A program made the translations under genes and the position numbers. From Hirudinaria manillensis (Eukaryota; Annelida; Clitellata; Hirudinida; Hirudinidae), in NCBI GenBank assembly GCA_034509925.1, contig CM067536.1, positions 3,881,501 through 3,945,500 of the forward strand: DNA of 64,000 nucleotides, given 5' to 3'. The notes below the pieces were generated by a model, which was not told where the DNA came from, ran no database searches, and saw only the letters and a list, made by a program, of their open reading frames with translations. Of this stretch, positions 1-12,249 are shown piece by piece. Position 1 is the stretch's first letter; each line of letters begins with the position of its first letter.

Positions 1-3000
1 CAAGGGATAATTTACTGTTAAGGATTCATTCTTGTACCATTCATTAGCATTTGCCTCAATGTGACTGGATAGGTTTTGCCTGCTTTCTTCTGCCACTGCA
101 ACCTTTGATTCTGGAACTTTAATCTCCAAAAGCTTTGTAGTTTTTCCTCCTCTTTTTTCACAAAATTCAATGTGTTTTATGTTTTTCAGAAAGAGAAATA
201 TGACATCGCTTTCTGCTTCCAAAGATTTCAAAAGTTGTAGAACTTTATCTCCATCATAGCAATTAGCTGATAAATCAGAATGCATTTCTTTATTTCTCAG
301 AGGAAATCTAAACATGGTTCCATTAAAATTAGCAGATCTTAAAGTATTTTCAGTGGTTCCAAAAATATTTTGGATGAAAGGCTGAAACTGATGACTGAGC
401 CTCTCAATATCTCTGGCATCTTCTTCCACTTCAAAATCCCAATTATAACTTGATGTCCTCTCCAGTTGACTCTGACCAATCACAGGAACTTCAAAGAATC
501 TCTTGTGGGGATCAAGGAATCCAATTACATGTCCACTGTAAATGCTGGGTAAGTCTGTTGAAAAAAGTGTCAATTAATGGAAGTTGCATTTAATATTATG
601 AATTTTCTAATTTAAACAGTAAATTCATATTATTATAATGTGTTCCATAGTAATTCACTGCATGCAAAAAGATTATTCAACCTGTGAGATGAAAAACAGA
701 TTTAAAGCCAAGTCCAAACTTCCCAACTTTGAGAGGGTCGTCTGCTTTAATGCTGTCATGAAGTCTTCTAATTCCCTCCCAATCTATCTCAGTAAACACA
801 GCATCATTGTATGCATACAATGCAGACCCCTATAAATATGACAAAGTATATCAACTGTTGTAACATGCTACTTTTATTTAATTACCAGAGCCTGTTAAAA
901 TCTCACTTGATATTTCCCCAGATCTGGATGATGAAGTTTCTTTGGATCTTTTCCATAAGTTTCATGATCCAATAAGAAGACTACTTTTGTTGCTCCAGCA
1001 TCCTCAGCATTTTGAATTATTTCCTAGATTATTTAAAACCCAATTAAATACCAGTTTAGGAAAGAAAATTTGGTTTTGTAATAAAGATGACATTTATATT
1101 GTATTTGATGAACAACAATCTTATTGACCTCAGAGCAGTCCAAGATAAAGAGAAACAGGCATTGCTTGGGCAATAAAATCACAAAGAGTCAATTATTTTT
1201 CAGTGAAGCCTCCATTGAATAAAATTATTGAATATTGAATAAAATGGATCATAATGACAAAGATGCAGATTATTAAAAGGCTTATATTTTAAGGATGGGC
1301 AAAGGTTTTGATGTGAGGACCACTTTGGTGATCCTACCTTGGCCACAAAGTTAAATGTTTTATGCAACACAAGGGGATAAAGCCATTGAGAGGGAAAGTG
1401 GCAAATGCATTTTTAATGATTAAAAGAAACAAAGAAAGGTCATGATCCATATTTAAAACTTCCTTACGGAGAGATGAATAGTCTGAATTAGGATTGCCAC
1501 AATAATTACTGCACATTTTGGGCACTTAATATTATGACTCTAACCCTATAACCCATATTATGACAAATAAAAGGTTCAAATCCATACCACTACCACCAGG
1601 AAATCAAAATCTGGTTAAAAATAGTATCGGTAGAAGTCAACTTGGCAAACTTGTTAAACTCACAGGAGGTTGAGAGTTAGATAGATTAAGAATTCATGAG
1701 ATTAAATTACTGATAAACGTGGTACCAAACAAGTGTGATAAATGATGCATAATTATTCATTTGAGAAGAGTTCTTAACTATTAAAGCTGAGAGATTAAGC
1801 TTGGTGATCCTGAATAAGAAATTAAGGCTGGAAATTCAGGGTTTGGAAAGTAACAATGGTTTTTGCAGAAGGAAACTAAATGCTGTAATTTTATGCTGAA
1901 TAATGAATACTCTAATTAATAACTTTCTAATAATCTGCTAAAACATCACCTCTTCTAATAAATATTTTAAAATATGAAACACATCTTCTTTAATTTATTT
2001 GTTCTATAATTCTTTAAACATGTAAAATCTTTTCGTAAATGTAATATTTGCAGCATACATGAATGAACCCTTAAATTGTTAACATACAATGGTAGAAGAA
2101 ACTTTATGACCTACCACTTTTTTTATGATAACCTTGATTTTAAAAGACATACAAAGCCCAAAATAAGTGAATATGTATAGTAGTCACACAAAATATATAT
2201 CTTAATTTTTTTTTACTTTGATTAAGAATTATGTTTAAATTCAACAAAAAATCGTTTTTAGGCATAGAAGTATGTTTATGGCCACTCATAGAAGAAATGG
2301 CTTTTTAAGTGTTTTGTAAAAATAAAATTAATTTTAAATCAAATAAATTAATTTCTTAAAAGCATATAATTCTTCCTTTATCCAAAATGACTTATATACA
2401 TCTGTTTTTCATTGATGAAATGACGTTTTTGATGGCGTTTTCACCCAGTTCCTTTCAGGCCATCCAAATTGCCTCTTTTAACTCATTTTCATTCTGATAT
2501 TGGCAACCATTAACATACACTGCTCATGAGAGATATTCTCAATTGGATTAAGGTCTGGGGAACATGCAGGCCACTCCATAACATTTTGGACCCCTGGAAA
2601 AATGCTCTTGTTACCCTTGAAACATGAATTGGAGCATTATCTTGCTGGAACTCATATTTTGTTGCTCCAACAAAAGGGGGAGATGATCCTTGAGCAATTT
2701 ATGTCTCTTACTTTTAAATACCAGTTCAGTCCTTCCAGATGAAGAGATTCCTCCCCAGATCATCACAAAACCTCCTCCATGTTTTCTGCTAAAAAAGACA
2801 TCTTTTTCTTTTCTTAAGTCATGCCAGTAGTATTTATAACCTTCTGGCCCATCCAAGTTTAATTTTTTTCTCATCTGAGAAAATCGCACTCTACCACTTT
2901 TCATCATAATTCACCATCTCTTTTGATGATAATTCAGTGCTGGAGCTCTTTTTCTCATTTCAAACTTCAACTGGCCATTTGAATTTAAGTAGTTGCATAA

Positions 3001-3630
3001 TGTCCTCACATGGACATTTAATTCTAACTTCTCTTTCAATTGTTTAGATGAAACATTACCTCGTGAAGCCTATCTGATGAGATGTCTCTGACTCTGTTTT
3101 GAGAATTTTCTTGGTTTTCCACCAACATACTTCTTCCCATATAGCTCTGGATCATCCAAAAAATGTTTGATAGCACCCCTTGAATGTTTCAACTCTTTAG
3201 CAATCCTTCTTATCGAATAATTTGCTTTCCTGAATGCTTTAATTTGCCCTTTCTCATCTTCAGTCAAACTTGGTCTCTTCCCCATGATGAAAATGTATAA
3301 TAAAGGAAGTTTTGAATTTTAATCCCTATCACATAGCCTTCTCAATGGTAATCTCAAGTTTGATTGCTCTACCTACATTTTAAGAAGCTCAAATAGGCCT
3401 AAAAGGGAAGTCATTTAGTTATAATAATTTATTTCACTACCTTTAATATTTGTCCGTCATCGGGATACTGCTCCAGAATACTTTTCAGTTGTGTGATCAA
3501 CGTAGGCACAATTATGCCCCTCCGAAAGTCATCTGTTAAAATTAATAGTATATCATTCTCTCAAATATTTATATATTTATATTTAAGCCAAGGTACTTCT
3601 GTTTTTATGTCGCAATACATTTTCTCCCAT
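1..3630 (-). CDS. Sacsin-like protein, N-terminal part (HSP90-type ATPase repeat), runs off left edge
   Basis: Five exons read on the minus strand with matching phases: 3597-3630 (proposed ATG at 3630), 3441-3532, 907-1023, 682-829 and 1-554 (open at the edge). The joined protein follows the first sacsin repeat. It has a leader ending PDDGQILK, then the nucleotide-binding [19 protein letters not shown], then [15 protein letters not shown], then [16 protein letters not shown], and a downstream FRFPLRN and [11 protein letters not shown] stretch. These correspond to the Bergerat (HSP90-like) ATP site with its catalytic-region Asn/Asp and glycine motifs. Sacsin is a very large chaperone-linked protein, so most of this gene lies outside the window. 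All internal splice sites are GT-AG and phase consistent. The first exon is the weakest part: its donor (A|GTACC) is poor and only 11 residues precede the first intron. The ubiquitin-like domain that starts vertebrate sacsin is not seen, so this may be a sacsin-domain relative rather than the strict orthologue. Confidence 0.85.
2400..3290 (-). mobile_element. Tc1/mariner (Tc3-like) transposon remnant inside a sacsin intron
   Basis: Two broken minus-strand frames make a decayed DD34E transposase. 3070-3285 encodes an N-terminal helix-turn-helix half beginning [15 protein letters not shown] with [15 protein letters not shown]. 2611-2907 carries [15 protein letters not shown] and [12 protein letters not shown]. 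Further downstream another frame reads [10 protein letters not shown], the region of the third acidic residue. The first catalytic Asp (FSDEKK context) survives only in a shifted frame next to a run of A. Several frame breaks make it inactive. It sits in the 2.4-kb intron between sacsin exons 3441-3532 and 907-1023, in the same strand sense as the host gene. I could not find clear terminal inverted repeats, so the ends are approximate. Confidence 0.8.
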
Positions 3631-5120
3631 TCTCGAGATCAATGCTGAATTGCTTGCAAACGTTCCACAGAGACGACGATTGTAGCCACGTTTCAGTCTT
3701 TTGTACAGAAACTGGGAGTGGAATTTCCAACTTTTGGTTCTTCGTAGCGACTGAAGGATAATGAACTCATTGATATTCTTTATGGGAGGAGCCACAAGAT
3801 GATTGACAGTAGCATATTACATATCTGTTAAATAAGACAAATGCAAAATGCTTTGCTGGGGTGGAGGTGGAGCCTGCGTTCGGTCGAGTGCGCATCTTCC
3901 AAACAAAAGAGAACGTACCTCCCTAAGGGCGTGGGTATTCTGGTCTAGGGCGTGTAGCGCTCTCGAGCTAGGTTACGCTAGGATTTTATTTCATACAAGC
4001 ATAAGTGTTAAGTTCTGTTTGCGTTAAAATGAAAATAAACAGAGTAAATGGCGACAGCTTAAGCTATTTTATCAGGCGTCAAAATAAAGAAGTTTAGTAG
4101 AAATTGAAAATGTCAATAAAAAAGGCTTATTTCAGGGTGTATCAACTAAATGAAGCTCCACCCACTATTGTGACTCATCCCTTCATGAATAGCAATTAGG
4201 ATCAGTGAATCTACTGTCTTCCTCAGGGTTAAATTATAATATCTCGGGATGGAGTCATACTAGAACGCATTTTAAAATAATTTCAAATATATTTATGTGG
4301 AAAAAAAGTCATTTGGCTAATGTTGAAAAAAGTAATATAACGATATATATATGTTTATATATGACACTTTGTAAACATAGTATTATTGTTATAAGGGTTT
4401 ATCGCAGAGACGTTAACTTCCTTATAATATAAATTGTCCTTCCCATTGATACAGAAAGATGTCAATGGATCTTTTTTTAGTTCAAAGATAATTTTATTGC
4501 TTTCAGACGTTGCAAATCTTCTGTGAAAGCTTTTTTTTTTTATTAATTTGTAACATTCGATGTCATGACGTCTTTTTATAAGGACGTCAGGCCATTAGCA
4601 CAATGGCTACTGATCTCGGAATTAAGTCTCACGAAGCACTGCCAAGGTTTAAAAAAAAAATCGATTTTAGACTAGAATCGTGACTAGCTGCTTTGTCCCA
4701 TTGCACCACATGCTTGTGTAACGATCCAACTCTTTTGCTTTTTTGGTTTATAGATTACCTGTAGGGTGCGCGTCATAAAGCTAGGACGGATTCGAGAATC
4801 ACACGATTTCTAGCTCTATTTTTAAAATTACCGTTAAACTTTTGTCAAAATGCTGATTTTAGCGATCACAAGAAAGTAATTAATTAGTATTCAGTAAAAT
4901 TTAACAATAAAATTTGAATATTGATGAAAATCCACCAAGAAACGCTTTTGATGTTGTTTCTTGGAGTTTCCGCAATGGAGTATGGGGTCTCTTCCATTGT
5001 GGAGAAAGGCTTTATTACAGGTTTCACATAAGTTCATTAACATAATGAGACTCCTTATATATTACTTGATATCCGTAACATGTTTATAGAATAAAATATC
5101 AATAGCTAACGTTATTATAG
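3631..5120. other. Upstream region of the sacsin-like gene, no gene recognised
   Basis: This is the 5' flank of the minus-strand sacsin-like gene. The stretch 3860-3990 is more GC-rich and CpG-containing than its surroundings and may hold the promoter, but no TATA box is evident. Around 4590-4720 there are two short tRNA-like A-box strings facing each other without a convincing B box. I see no supported gene. Confidence 0.4.
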
Positions 5121-6104
5121 ATGGTTTTAGGAAATCAACTTAATGATATTGAAAAAGGACAAATTCTTGCTTTTAAAGACTTGAATTTGTCAATTTCTGA
5201 AATTTCTAGGAGGTTGAATCGCTCTAGAAATGTTATTAGTCGTTTTTTAAGTGATCCTCAAAGTTATGGAACAATTTGTTTCCCCGAAAGACCGAAAAAA
5301 CTCGATGAATGCCAGAGAAGAATCATCCTTCGCGAAGCTTCGAAGGGGCTCAGTCCGACAAAGGACTTAAAAAAATAGATTAAACCTGAATATCACTCGA
5401 TCGACAATATTGGGGAGTATCCGTGGAAGTGATTTTCTAAAGTTTGTTAAGCGTCAGCCGCTTCTGAGGGAGGCCCACAAGAAGTTCCGACTGAACTGGG
5501 CAAAGGATATATTGGATTTGGGCACTAACTGGAACTCCGTTATTTTTTCAGATGAAAACAAATTTAACTTAGATGGTCCAGATGGATTCAAATATCATTG
5601 GCATGATGTCAGATCCAAAAAATCATTTTTAAAAGAAATTTTGGAGATGGCTCAGTGGGCTGCCATTTCCTCTCGAGGTTCTTCAGAAATTGTGTTCTTA
5701 GAGGGGAAGCAAAACTCTGCAAAATATGTTCAAACCATGGACCATCATTTATTTACATTATGTGACAAATTTGGAAATGAAAGGGTCACCTTCAAGCATG
5801 ACAATGCCCCTCTACACATAGCAAGATCAACCAAACTTTTTTTCCAGAAAAGGAATTTGGAGGTTCTCAGGTGACCATCTCGCTCCCCAGAGCAGAACCC
5901 CATCGAAACCCAGTGGAGTTTGGAAAATATATTATAATGCAATATTCCAGCGTTCAAAAGCTGAAAGACTTTTTGGAAAAGGCCTGGAAAGAGCTGAACG
6001 AAGACAGCCTAGAACCTTTACTGGGTTCATTAAAAACAGAGGTAATTATGAAGAAGGGAGACAAAACTATTGGCTTTCACATAAATCATAATTTAAAAGT
6101 TTAA
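5121..6104 (+). mobile_element. Second Tc1/mariner transposase remnant
   Basis: Three plus-strand frames in order give a dead transposase. 5121-5378 is the DNA-binding half (LNDIEKGQILAFKDLNLSIS, then ISRRLNRSRNVISRFL) and ends in a premature stop. 5410-5874 holds the first catalytic Asp in VIFSDENKFNLDGPDG and the second in FKHDNAPLHIARS. 5871-6104 continues after a frameshift, where the SPEQNPIE-type third motif is split between frames. The segment between HDVRSKK and AISSRG is shortened and scrambled compared with family members that have a Gly-rich GGGSVMVWG there. It is similar in type to the copy at 2.4-3.3 kb but clearly a different, diverged element. No terminal inverted repeats were recognised in the flanks. 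Confidence 0.82.
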
Positions 6105-6659
6105 ATCCAATAAATTTGAAAATTTATGCTCCACAGTGTTCGTTGATTTGTGCAATTTCGGGGATTTCCGGTGTTTTGTTAAATTCTCAGTAAAAATATC
6201 CCTTACAATACGTAAGTACAGTCGACATCTAATAAATTTTCCAGCACTTTACATGCGATGAAATAAGCTATTGGGAAATTCTCTGTTTGTCTCGAAGAGA
6301 TACGAAGTAATTTAGGGGCCTCTATAAAACGCGTCACGATCGAAGGGGAAGTGGGTCTGAGATTTATGGCAGGGATATGAGAAGGGTGGATGGTTAAAAA
6401 TGGTCCAGAATATCGTGACATACTTTATGGACGCAAATTAAAAAAATAAATATTAATAATATAGACGTAAAGTTGGAAGCGATCACTGCGCTTATTGCAT
6501 CCTGAGCCAATAACAGCAAAATTGCGACAAAAAGTGATACTCATGTCATTACTGAGGTTTTACGTTAAATGTTGCATTCCAAACTGAAATGGGCAATTAA
6601 CCGATTGAGGACTTTGGCGTCGAGGACTTAGCCCTGTATGTGTCTTAAATTTTACATCG

Positions 6660-7390
6660 ACCTTTCTGACAGGTTCTGATTTGTTAAAGCTCGAGAACCA
6701 CACCTCGTCTTCTGTTGTTCTTTTCGACGGAGTTTCTCAGGATTCTGTCCTAGGAGAAATGGTATTTCACTCTTAACCATCCACATCTTACCTTTGTTCG
6801 ACATCGCCAAAAGCTTCATTGTATTCTTTCATCGGTGTGCAGGCAACACCAGCCTTTATTCTATTTTTTCCTTGTCAGGGAGTCTCCGATCAAATATCTG
6901 CGAAAATGCGCGGAGGTCATCAATGATTGGCATACAGTACACAATGCATGCAATGTCCTCCAGCTCAATCCACAGAAATTCGAAACCATATTCATCGGGA
7001 CAACTGCTAACCTTAAGTTCCCCTCCTTCTTCAACAGATGTCGCTGAGCCTCCTCTCCTTTCTTCAAAGGTTTTAAAACTTCTCGGTGTCACTTTTAACT
7101 GTCACCTCACCATTGGACATGTTACCCCCTCCATAACCAAATCCTGTAACAATATAATCAAGGTGATCTGACACCTTCCCCCAGTTCTCTCACTCTTGAT
7201 CACCTCTGAGCAAGCACGTTGTCTAGTTCTTGCCCCTTAACGCGATGGAGCTTCCTTATTACTTTCTCTCCAGCATATGCAGAGTAGGATTGCTAAGCTC
7301 GCGTTTCCAACTAGGCAGCTCTGAGTGCCTGGACTAAATGCAATTCGTATGCACTTAGGCTGAACCGCCTTTAAATGACTTATTATTATT
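6660..7390 (+). mobile_element. Decayed LINE (non-LTR) reverse transcriptase fragment
   Basis: Plus-strand frames interrupted by several shifts resemble the C-terminal half of a LINE reverse transcriptase. Near 6715-6765 a frame reads GVSQDSVLGE, matching the family's GVPQGSVLG box. Near 6835-6860 a frame reads CAGNTSLYSIFS where active elements have ADDTSLYS, so the catalytic DD is lost. Then follow LNPQKFETIFIGT and KVLKLLGVTFNCHLT, typical of the thumb region. The end near 7385 is followed by a short ATT run. No endonuclease domain is present, consistent with 5' truncation. The exact clade cannot be assigned by eye. Confidence 0.75.
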
Positions 7391-8141
7391 ACTACCATTG
7401 TAAATATGTAACTGTCCAAGTCTGATCACTAATTGAATTCTCTTATGATGATGTCGGCTTATTTTTTGAAGTTACCATGTTAATAGTAGCCATCAGGTGC
7501 TCAAATGTCCTCTATCATCAAAAGAAACATCAGGGAATAAAAAACTGCAAGTCTACAAAGATAGATTTGACCTAAGTTGTATCTAATTGCTCTCAGCCAA
7601 TCACACCGAGTTTATTCTTGTGCCTATGAATTACATCAATCAGCTCTTGAATTGTAATCCCAGAGGAGTATTGTGCTACCTTGTTCATTGCTACAGTGCA
7701 CAATTGAATTTGAAAATCGTTTGCATTTGTAAATGATGATCTTTATTTTTGGTCGACGTACCACGATAGATTACCATAGAAATGTTTCAGAACTTAGTGA
7801 ACCATCCAAGGCATTGCTTCATTTTGCAAACTTTTTTTAAATAATTAAATATGCAGACTCAATATAAAACTTCACATTCGTAACTCGACATAAAAGTTTG
7901 TTTTCTTAATAATTATTAATCATTTTACTTAACAAATTAATTTAATTGGCATTTCGATCAACGTACGTTTTACAATGTTTACTACGACCGTTTAATTCTG
8001 GAAATATTTGCTGTTTTAAAAGCAGTCGATAAATCAAACTATAAATTAAAAAATGTCCGATGGCAAGCGAACACTCAAAAATCAAATTAAAAATTAAATA
8101 AATAAAATCACGTTGTGGTCATCTCTTTATAAGTAAAATTT
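7391..8141. other. Intergenic AT-rich DNA, nothing recognised
   Basis: No open frame or splice-consistent exon stands out between the LINE fragment and the stop codon of the minus-strand chitin-binding gene. The sequence is AT-rich and contains the 3' flank of that gene. Confidence 0.4.
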
Positions 8142-8874
8142 TTATCGTTCATCATCTTCTATAGTGCCACATGGTTTTGGGACGCTGGTTCTCCAATTAC
8201 AATTTTGAATTCTTTCATCGAAAACGAGAACTGTACAGAATAAAACGAATAATCGTTAAATAAATTTGAGTTTGCAACAAAAAATCAATTCAATTTATCC
8301 ATCTATGACAATAATTTGCTTACGGGTTCCAGTAGGAGGGTCGTTGCAAGGATTTACCCCGTGGAATTTGTTGGCGTAACAGGTGTAGAAATAGGTGCAA
8401 TTTGGGAGTATAGCATACTTTCCATCACTTTTCTTATCGCAATCATTTTGGAGTGGACCACAGGGAACAATTACACTTTCAATCCTGTTTCAGAAAGAGC
8501 ATTAAAAACAATCATTAAAAATTCTTTCAGGCGGTTTGACATTTTTAAAACTCACGGTTGGCATTTTCTAGTTAAGGTGTCAAAGGCCTCCACATCGAGT
8601 AAGCAGTCCACAATGGTTCCGTTGCCATCTTTGCATAATGTGTAGGACCTGCAACCATATCCATAAGCTCCACCAGGCTTATCTGTCGGTAGTGCAGGAA
8701 GCTAAAATGTATAATCATCAGATGCAAACATTTGATATTCTAATTGTCTAGTATATTAGAATCTGATTGGATTATTGTATTACATATAATTTTGATTATT
8801 CATAAATAAATAAAAGGTTTTAGTCTCCAGACAATCTACCAACCCAAAATCAATGCTGTCAATGCAAGAATCAT
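8142..8874 (-). CDS. Small secreted protein with two chitin-binding type-2 (peritrophin-like) domains, copy B
   Basis: Four exons on the minus strand mirror the plus-strand paralogue at 11423-12093: 8844-8874 (ATG, MILALTALIL signal start), 8556-8682, 8324-8484 and 8142-8230 (stop). Exon 3 has exactly the same length (161 nt) and nearly the same residues as the paralogue, including DCDKKSDGKYAILPNCTYF. The domain pattern is CBM14/peritrophin-A, which binds chitin outside the cell, for example in cuticle, gut lining or shell matrix. Exon 2 is odd. Relative to the paralogue a stretch of about 23 nt is missing near its start, and the conserved acceptor at 8701/8702 would run into a stop. A second acceptor 19 nt further in (8682) restores the frame, but the mature protein then lacks the end of the signal peptide and the first Cys of domain 1. 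It is either a functional variant or an early pseudogene. Confidence 0.75.
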
Positions 8875-8905
8875 CTTGACCAAGGAAACGAGTCCGATCG
8901 TCATG

Positions 8906-8913
8906 AATTTATA
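8906..8913 (-). promoter_or_regulatory. TATA box of chitin-binding gene B
   Basis: On the minus strand this reads TATAAATT, 32 nt upstream of the ATG at 8874. The same octamer precedes the paralogue on the plus strand, which supports a shared core promoter. Confidence 0.5.
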
Positions 8914-11374
8914 AGTTTCAAAGACGATGATTCTACTTCATGAATTGCAATAAAATTAAGTAGGCTCTTAGTAATAGCCCTTAAGTGGAAATTATTCATT
9001 TGGACTGCAAGCGAGCGTGCTGATCTAGCGTGACACTTTGAATGGCATTCGCTCATGGAACTAGGATGGTACAGGGTGGTACGTAATTTCATTGAGGCTT
9101 GAAGGTTTTTCTGTTGCGATTGTTCGGACGTATTAAACACAAAAATCATAATAACCCGATTTGACTCTCATAGAAATGAAATATTAATAATTTATTAATA
9201 TATTATTTAATTTAGTAAATTAATTATTTATTTATTAATAAATAATTTATTGTATAATTACAATAAATTGAGATAAGTCCTACGATTTTGTTAGACGAAA
9301 TTTTTACTAATCAAATTGATATCAGGGGAATATGTTTAAATCTTAGCTACTGCTGTTTGATTTACTTGCATCAAATTTTTCAAGACATGATTTTTTTTTC
9401 AATTTCTTTATTATTATTATTATTATTATTTTGTAAAAAATATTGCATCCCGTCGATTTTTATAATAACATCAGACGTTATGTTGATAACCCATTGCAAG
9501 CAGTGGAGATTAAATCTTTACTTTTTAATCGTTTAAATTATTTTTTAAATACTAAAAGGTGCAATTAATAATTTTCACCAGGAAGTGCATATTCGTTAAT
9601 ATCTTGGAATCGTCAAAACCTCAGCGAGAGATCAGCAATACGTTATCGTCGAAGCTGCAATTTGTCATTAATAGCCTCATGCCTGCGTTCATCTTTTGTT
9701 CATCTTTTCACATAAAATTTATGACACTTTAATGCTATTGTGAAATGACAGATTATTCTCAATTAAAACTTAAAGCTGGGGAATTTTCTTTTACAAAGAA
9801 ACGGATGCTTCTTTGATCGGAATATAAAAATCGAAAAGATTTTTGTGTTCACGTTTTGCCCTTTGGCAGACAATGCACATTATTATTAATAATAAGCCGC
9901 CTTTTGGAATCATAAAGCACAGTCTTTCTCGGAAAGTTCAAAATGATTGCGAAATATGACATGTTCTCACATATCTCGAGAAATACTGAAAAGTCGTGAT
10001 GGGACGCAACCTAACAGGAAGTGCCCTCGGTTGGTAAATTGGGCCCAAAAACTTTCACATTCTTAAATAGAATTTCTAATAACAATTCTAATCCGTACAT
10101 AATTTAACTTAATGCTTAATCAATGCAAATATAAATGCAATTTCGTTTTACTAATTGAGGTTTTTCTCAAGACGTAGTTTTTTTAGTTTTTAGCTCCAGG
10201 AAAGTACGAACGATTTAAAAATTCATATCATATGATAAGGATTTTTTTATCAATTTATTTATTTATTAGCGCTGCTTAAACTCATAAAGGCAACGGCATT
10301 GGTTTGAAAACACCAGGTAACAAAGTCTTGAAAAGAACCTGATTTAATTATTTTTAAATAAAACATTTTCATTGTTTTCAAAACAATGCTATCAATTCTA
10401 AGGTGAAATTACAACACATCAATAAAAAAATTAATCATCCATTGAGCTCACCAAATCATTCATACTCATCTGAAATTCTTTCATCATCCATCTTTTCAGA
10501 ACGGCATCCTGAAACTACATAATATATTAGGACACATAAAAACTTATAATTTAACTTTTATTATTAATTATAATAATAATTATTATAATATAATTATAAA
10601 TATAATTATTATTATTGGCGTTGTTGTTGTCAATTCATCCAATTTTGTTTGAGAAGTGCATATTTTTACTGTTAATCTTCTTTTTTTATCTTTATCTTAT
10701 CTTTTCGAAGGTTATGATCTCAAGATTATAATTATGGCTTTATCATTTTATTGCGCCGGAAGTGAAATTATCTTTAATGTTATGAGTATTGAAGTGGTTA
10801 ATTCGAATTAATTTCTTATTATTAATTATTATTCATGAAAAAGTCTAATTTAAGTTGCTAAAATGCAGTTTAAGTTCTCTGTAAAAGCATTTGAAAAAAT
10901 CCCTTCCTAGTCTCTGCGGTAACAAAGATCATTTCAACTCTTTGTTCCAATTGACGTCACCCAGAAGCACTCAATTGAGCTCTACTATTGAGCTTTCATT
11001 GATAACCAAATGTAGAATCAAATTCATTGATTGTTCATTTAAATGCTGCATTTAATAAAAATAAAAGAAACCAGGTAATACTTTACAGATAATATATTTT
11101 GAAATACAAATTAAACAATTTATGAGACAAACAGTTTTCCATCTTATGATCTTGAAAATATTTAGGGACATATCTAAAATATCTAAGCGAAAGTACACGT
11201 CGGAATTTGGACTGGTATAGATCCACTGCGGAAGAATCCACCTTCCCCCACTCCGCCACTAGCACTAGAACTTGAAGATAAAACTCTTGAAGCAACAGCT
11301 GCCTTTGCAATTCAAATTCTGAAAACCCCATCTTTTTTTATCGCCATTAATAACTTCGACGTCCTTTCGAAAAG
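8914..11374. other. Intergenic spacer between the divergent chitin-binding genes
   Basis: About 2.5 kb of AT-rich DNA separates two head-to-head paralogues. It contains short ATT and AATT-rich runs (for example 9410-9432 and 10555-10615) but no frame I can tie to a protein family. It is likely to carry the regulatory DNA for both genes. Confidence 0.4.
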
Positions 11375-11382
11375 CTATAAAT
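11375..11382 (+). promoter_or_regulatory. TATA box of chitin-binding gene A
   Basis: The string CTATAAAT followed by T lies 41-48 nt upstream of the ATG at 11423. With a start site about 30 nt downstream this leaves a very short 5' UTR. The core TATAAATT is identical to that of the divergent paralogue. Confidence 0.5.
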
Positions 11383-11422
11383 TTGAAGCTTTCGACGCAT
11401 TTGCTGGGTTGACAAAATCAAG

Positions 11423-12093
11423 ATGAATTCTGCATTGGCATTGACATTCATTTTAGGTTGGTGTTGTGTTTGAAAATGCAAACTAAATTGCTTCTTCTGT
11501 GATTCTTCTCATTCTGTTTATTATTTTAACCGTATAAATTTAGCTTCCTGCGTTACCGTCATCTTTGGACAGATTGACTGTACCGGTAAACCTGATGGAG
11601 TTTATGGAACCGGTTGCAGATCCTACACGTTATGTAAAGGTGGAAAAGGAACCATTGTAGACTGCCAGCCTGACGAGGCCTTCAACTATCCGACTGGAAA
11701 ATGCGAACCGTGAGTTCTTAAATTAAGTAACTCTCAATGACTTCTATGGCGTTCTTGTTAATAGGATCGAAACCGTTCCTCCTCCGTGCGGTTCGTTGGA
11801 TCATGACTGCGATAAGAAAGATGACGGAAAGTACGCTATACTTCCAAATTGCACCTATTTCTATACCTGCTATAATCACCTTTACTTCGGTGCCAACCCT
11901 TGCAATAACCCTCCCGATGGAAACAGTAAGCAAATTTTTGCATCTTGATAAAAAAAACAACTAAGTCTTGTGATTTAAATAGTTTAAACCTCTTTGAATG
12001 TTTATTCATATTATTTCAGCCCTCGTTTTTCATGAAGAAAAACAATATTGTGATTGGAGATACAACGTTCCTCCACCGTGCGGCACTGCATGA
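11423..12093 (+). CDS. Small secreted protein with two chitin-binding type-2 (peritrophin-like) domains, copy A
   Basis: Four exons join in phase: 11423-11456, 11544-11709, 11765-11925 and 12020-12093. They give 144 residues. The start MNSALALTFIL followed by ASCVTVIFG is a signal peptide. Domain 1 has the CBM14 spacing C-x11-C-x5-C-x9-C-x12-C-x9-C. Domain 2 follows with DCDKKDDGKYAILPNCTYF and ends in a Cys-Trp block with VPPPCGTA at the C-terminus. CBM14 domains bind chitin outside the cell, so a role in cuticle, gut lining or shell or tube matrix is likely; which one cannot be told. All introns are short (55-94 nt) with good GT-AG sites. A polyadenylation signal follows at 12244. Confidence 0.88.
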
Positions 12094-12243
12094 TGGCTAA
12101 GACATTCAACATCTTTTTTTTTACATTGTCAAAAAATCATCTAAAAGCGTCGATTTCTTAATAATTACTTATTAATTTCGCCAGAAACTTATTTTCAAGT
12201 AAAAGTTTTACATTAAACCAAACTTTATTCTTTGGTGTTTAAA

Positions 12244-12249
12244 AATAAA
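12244..12249 (+). promoter_or_regulatory. Polyadenylation signal AATAAA for chitin-binding gene A
   Basis: A canonical hexamer about 150 nt after the stop codon, in the same strand as the gene. Confidence 0.45.

Noticed and set aside
4585-4725. Two tRNA-like A-box strings in opposite orientation (possible tRNA or SINE)
   Set aside because: No B box with GGTTCGA, no credible acceptor stem and no cloverleaf could be drawn. It may be a decayed SINE, but the support is too weak to call.
6203-6421. Minus-strand open frame of 72 codons between two transposon remnants
   Set aside because: No family resemblance, and short enough to occur by chance.
8901-9149. Minus-strand open frame upstream of chitin-binding gene B
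   Set aside because: It overlaps the TATA box region and shows no secretion signal, domain or splice partner.
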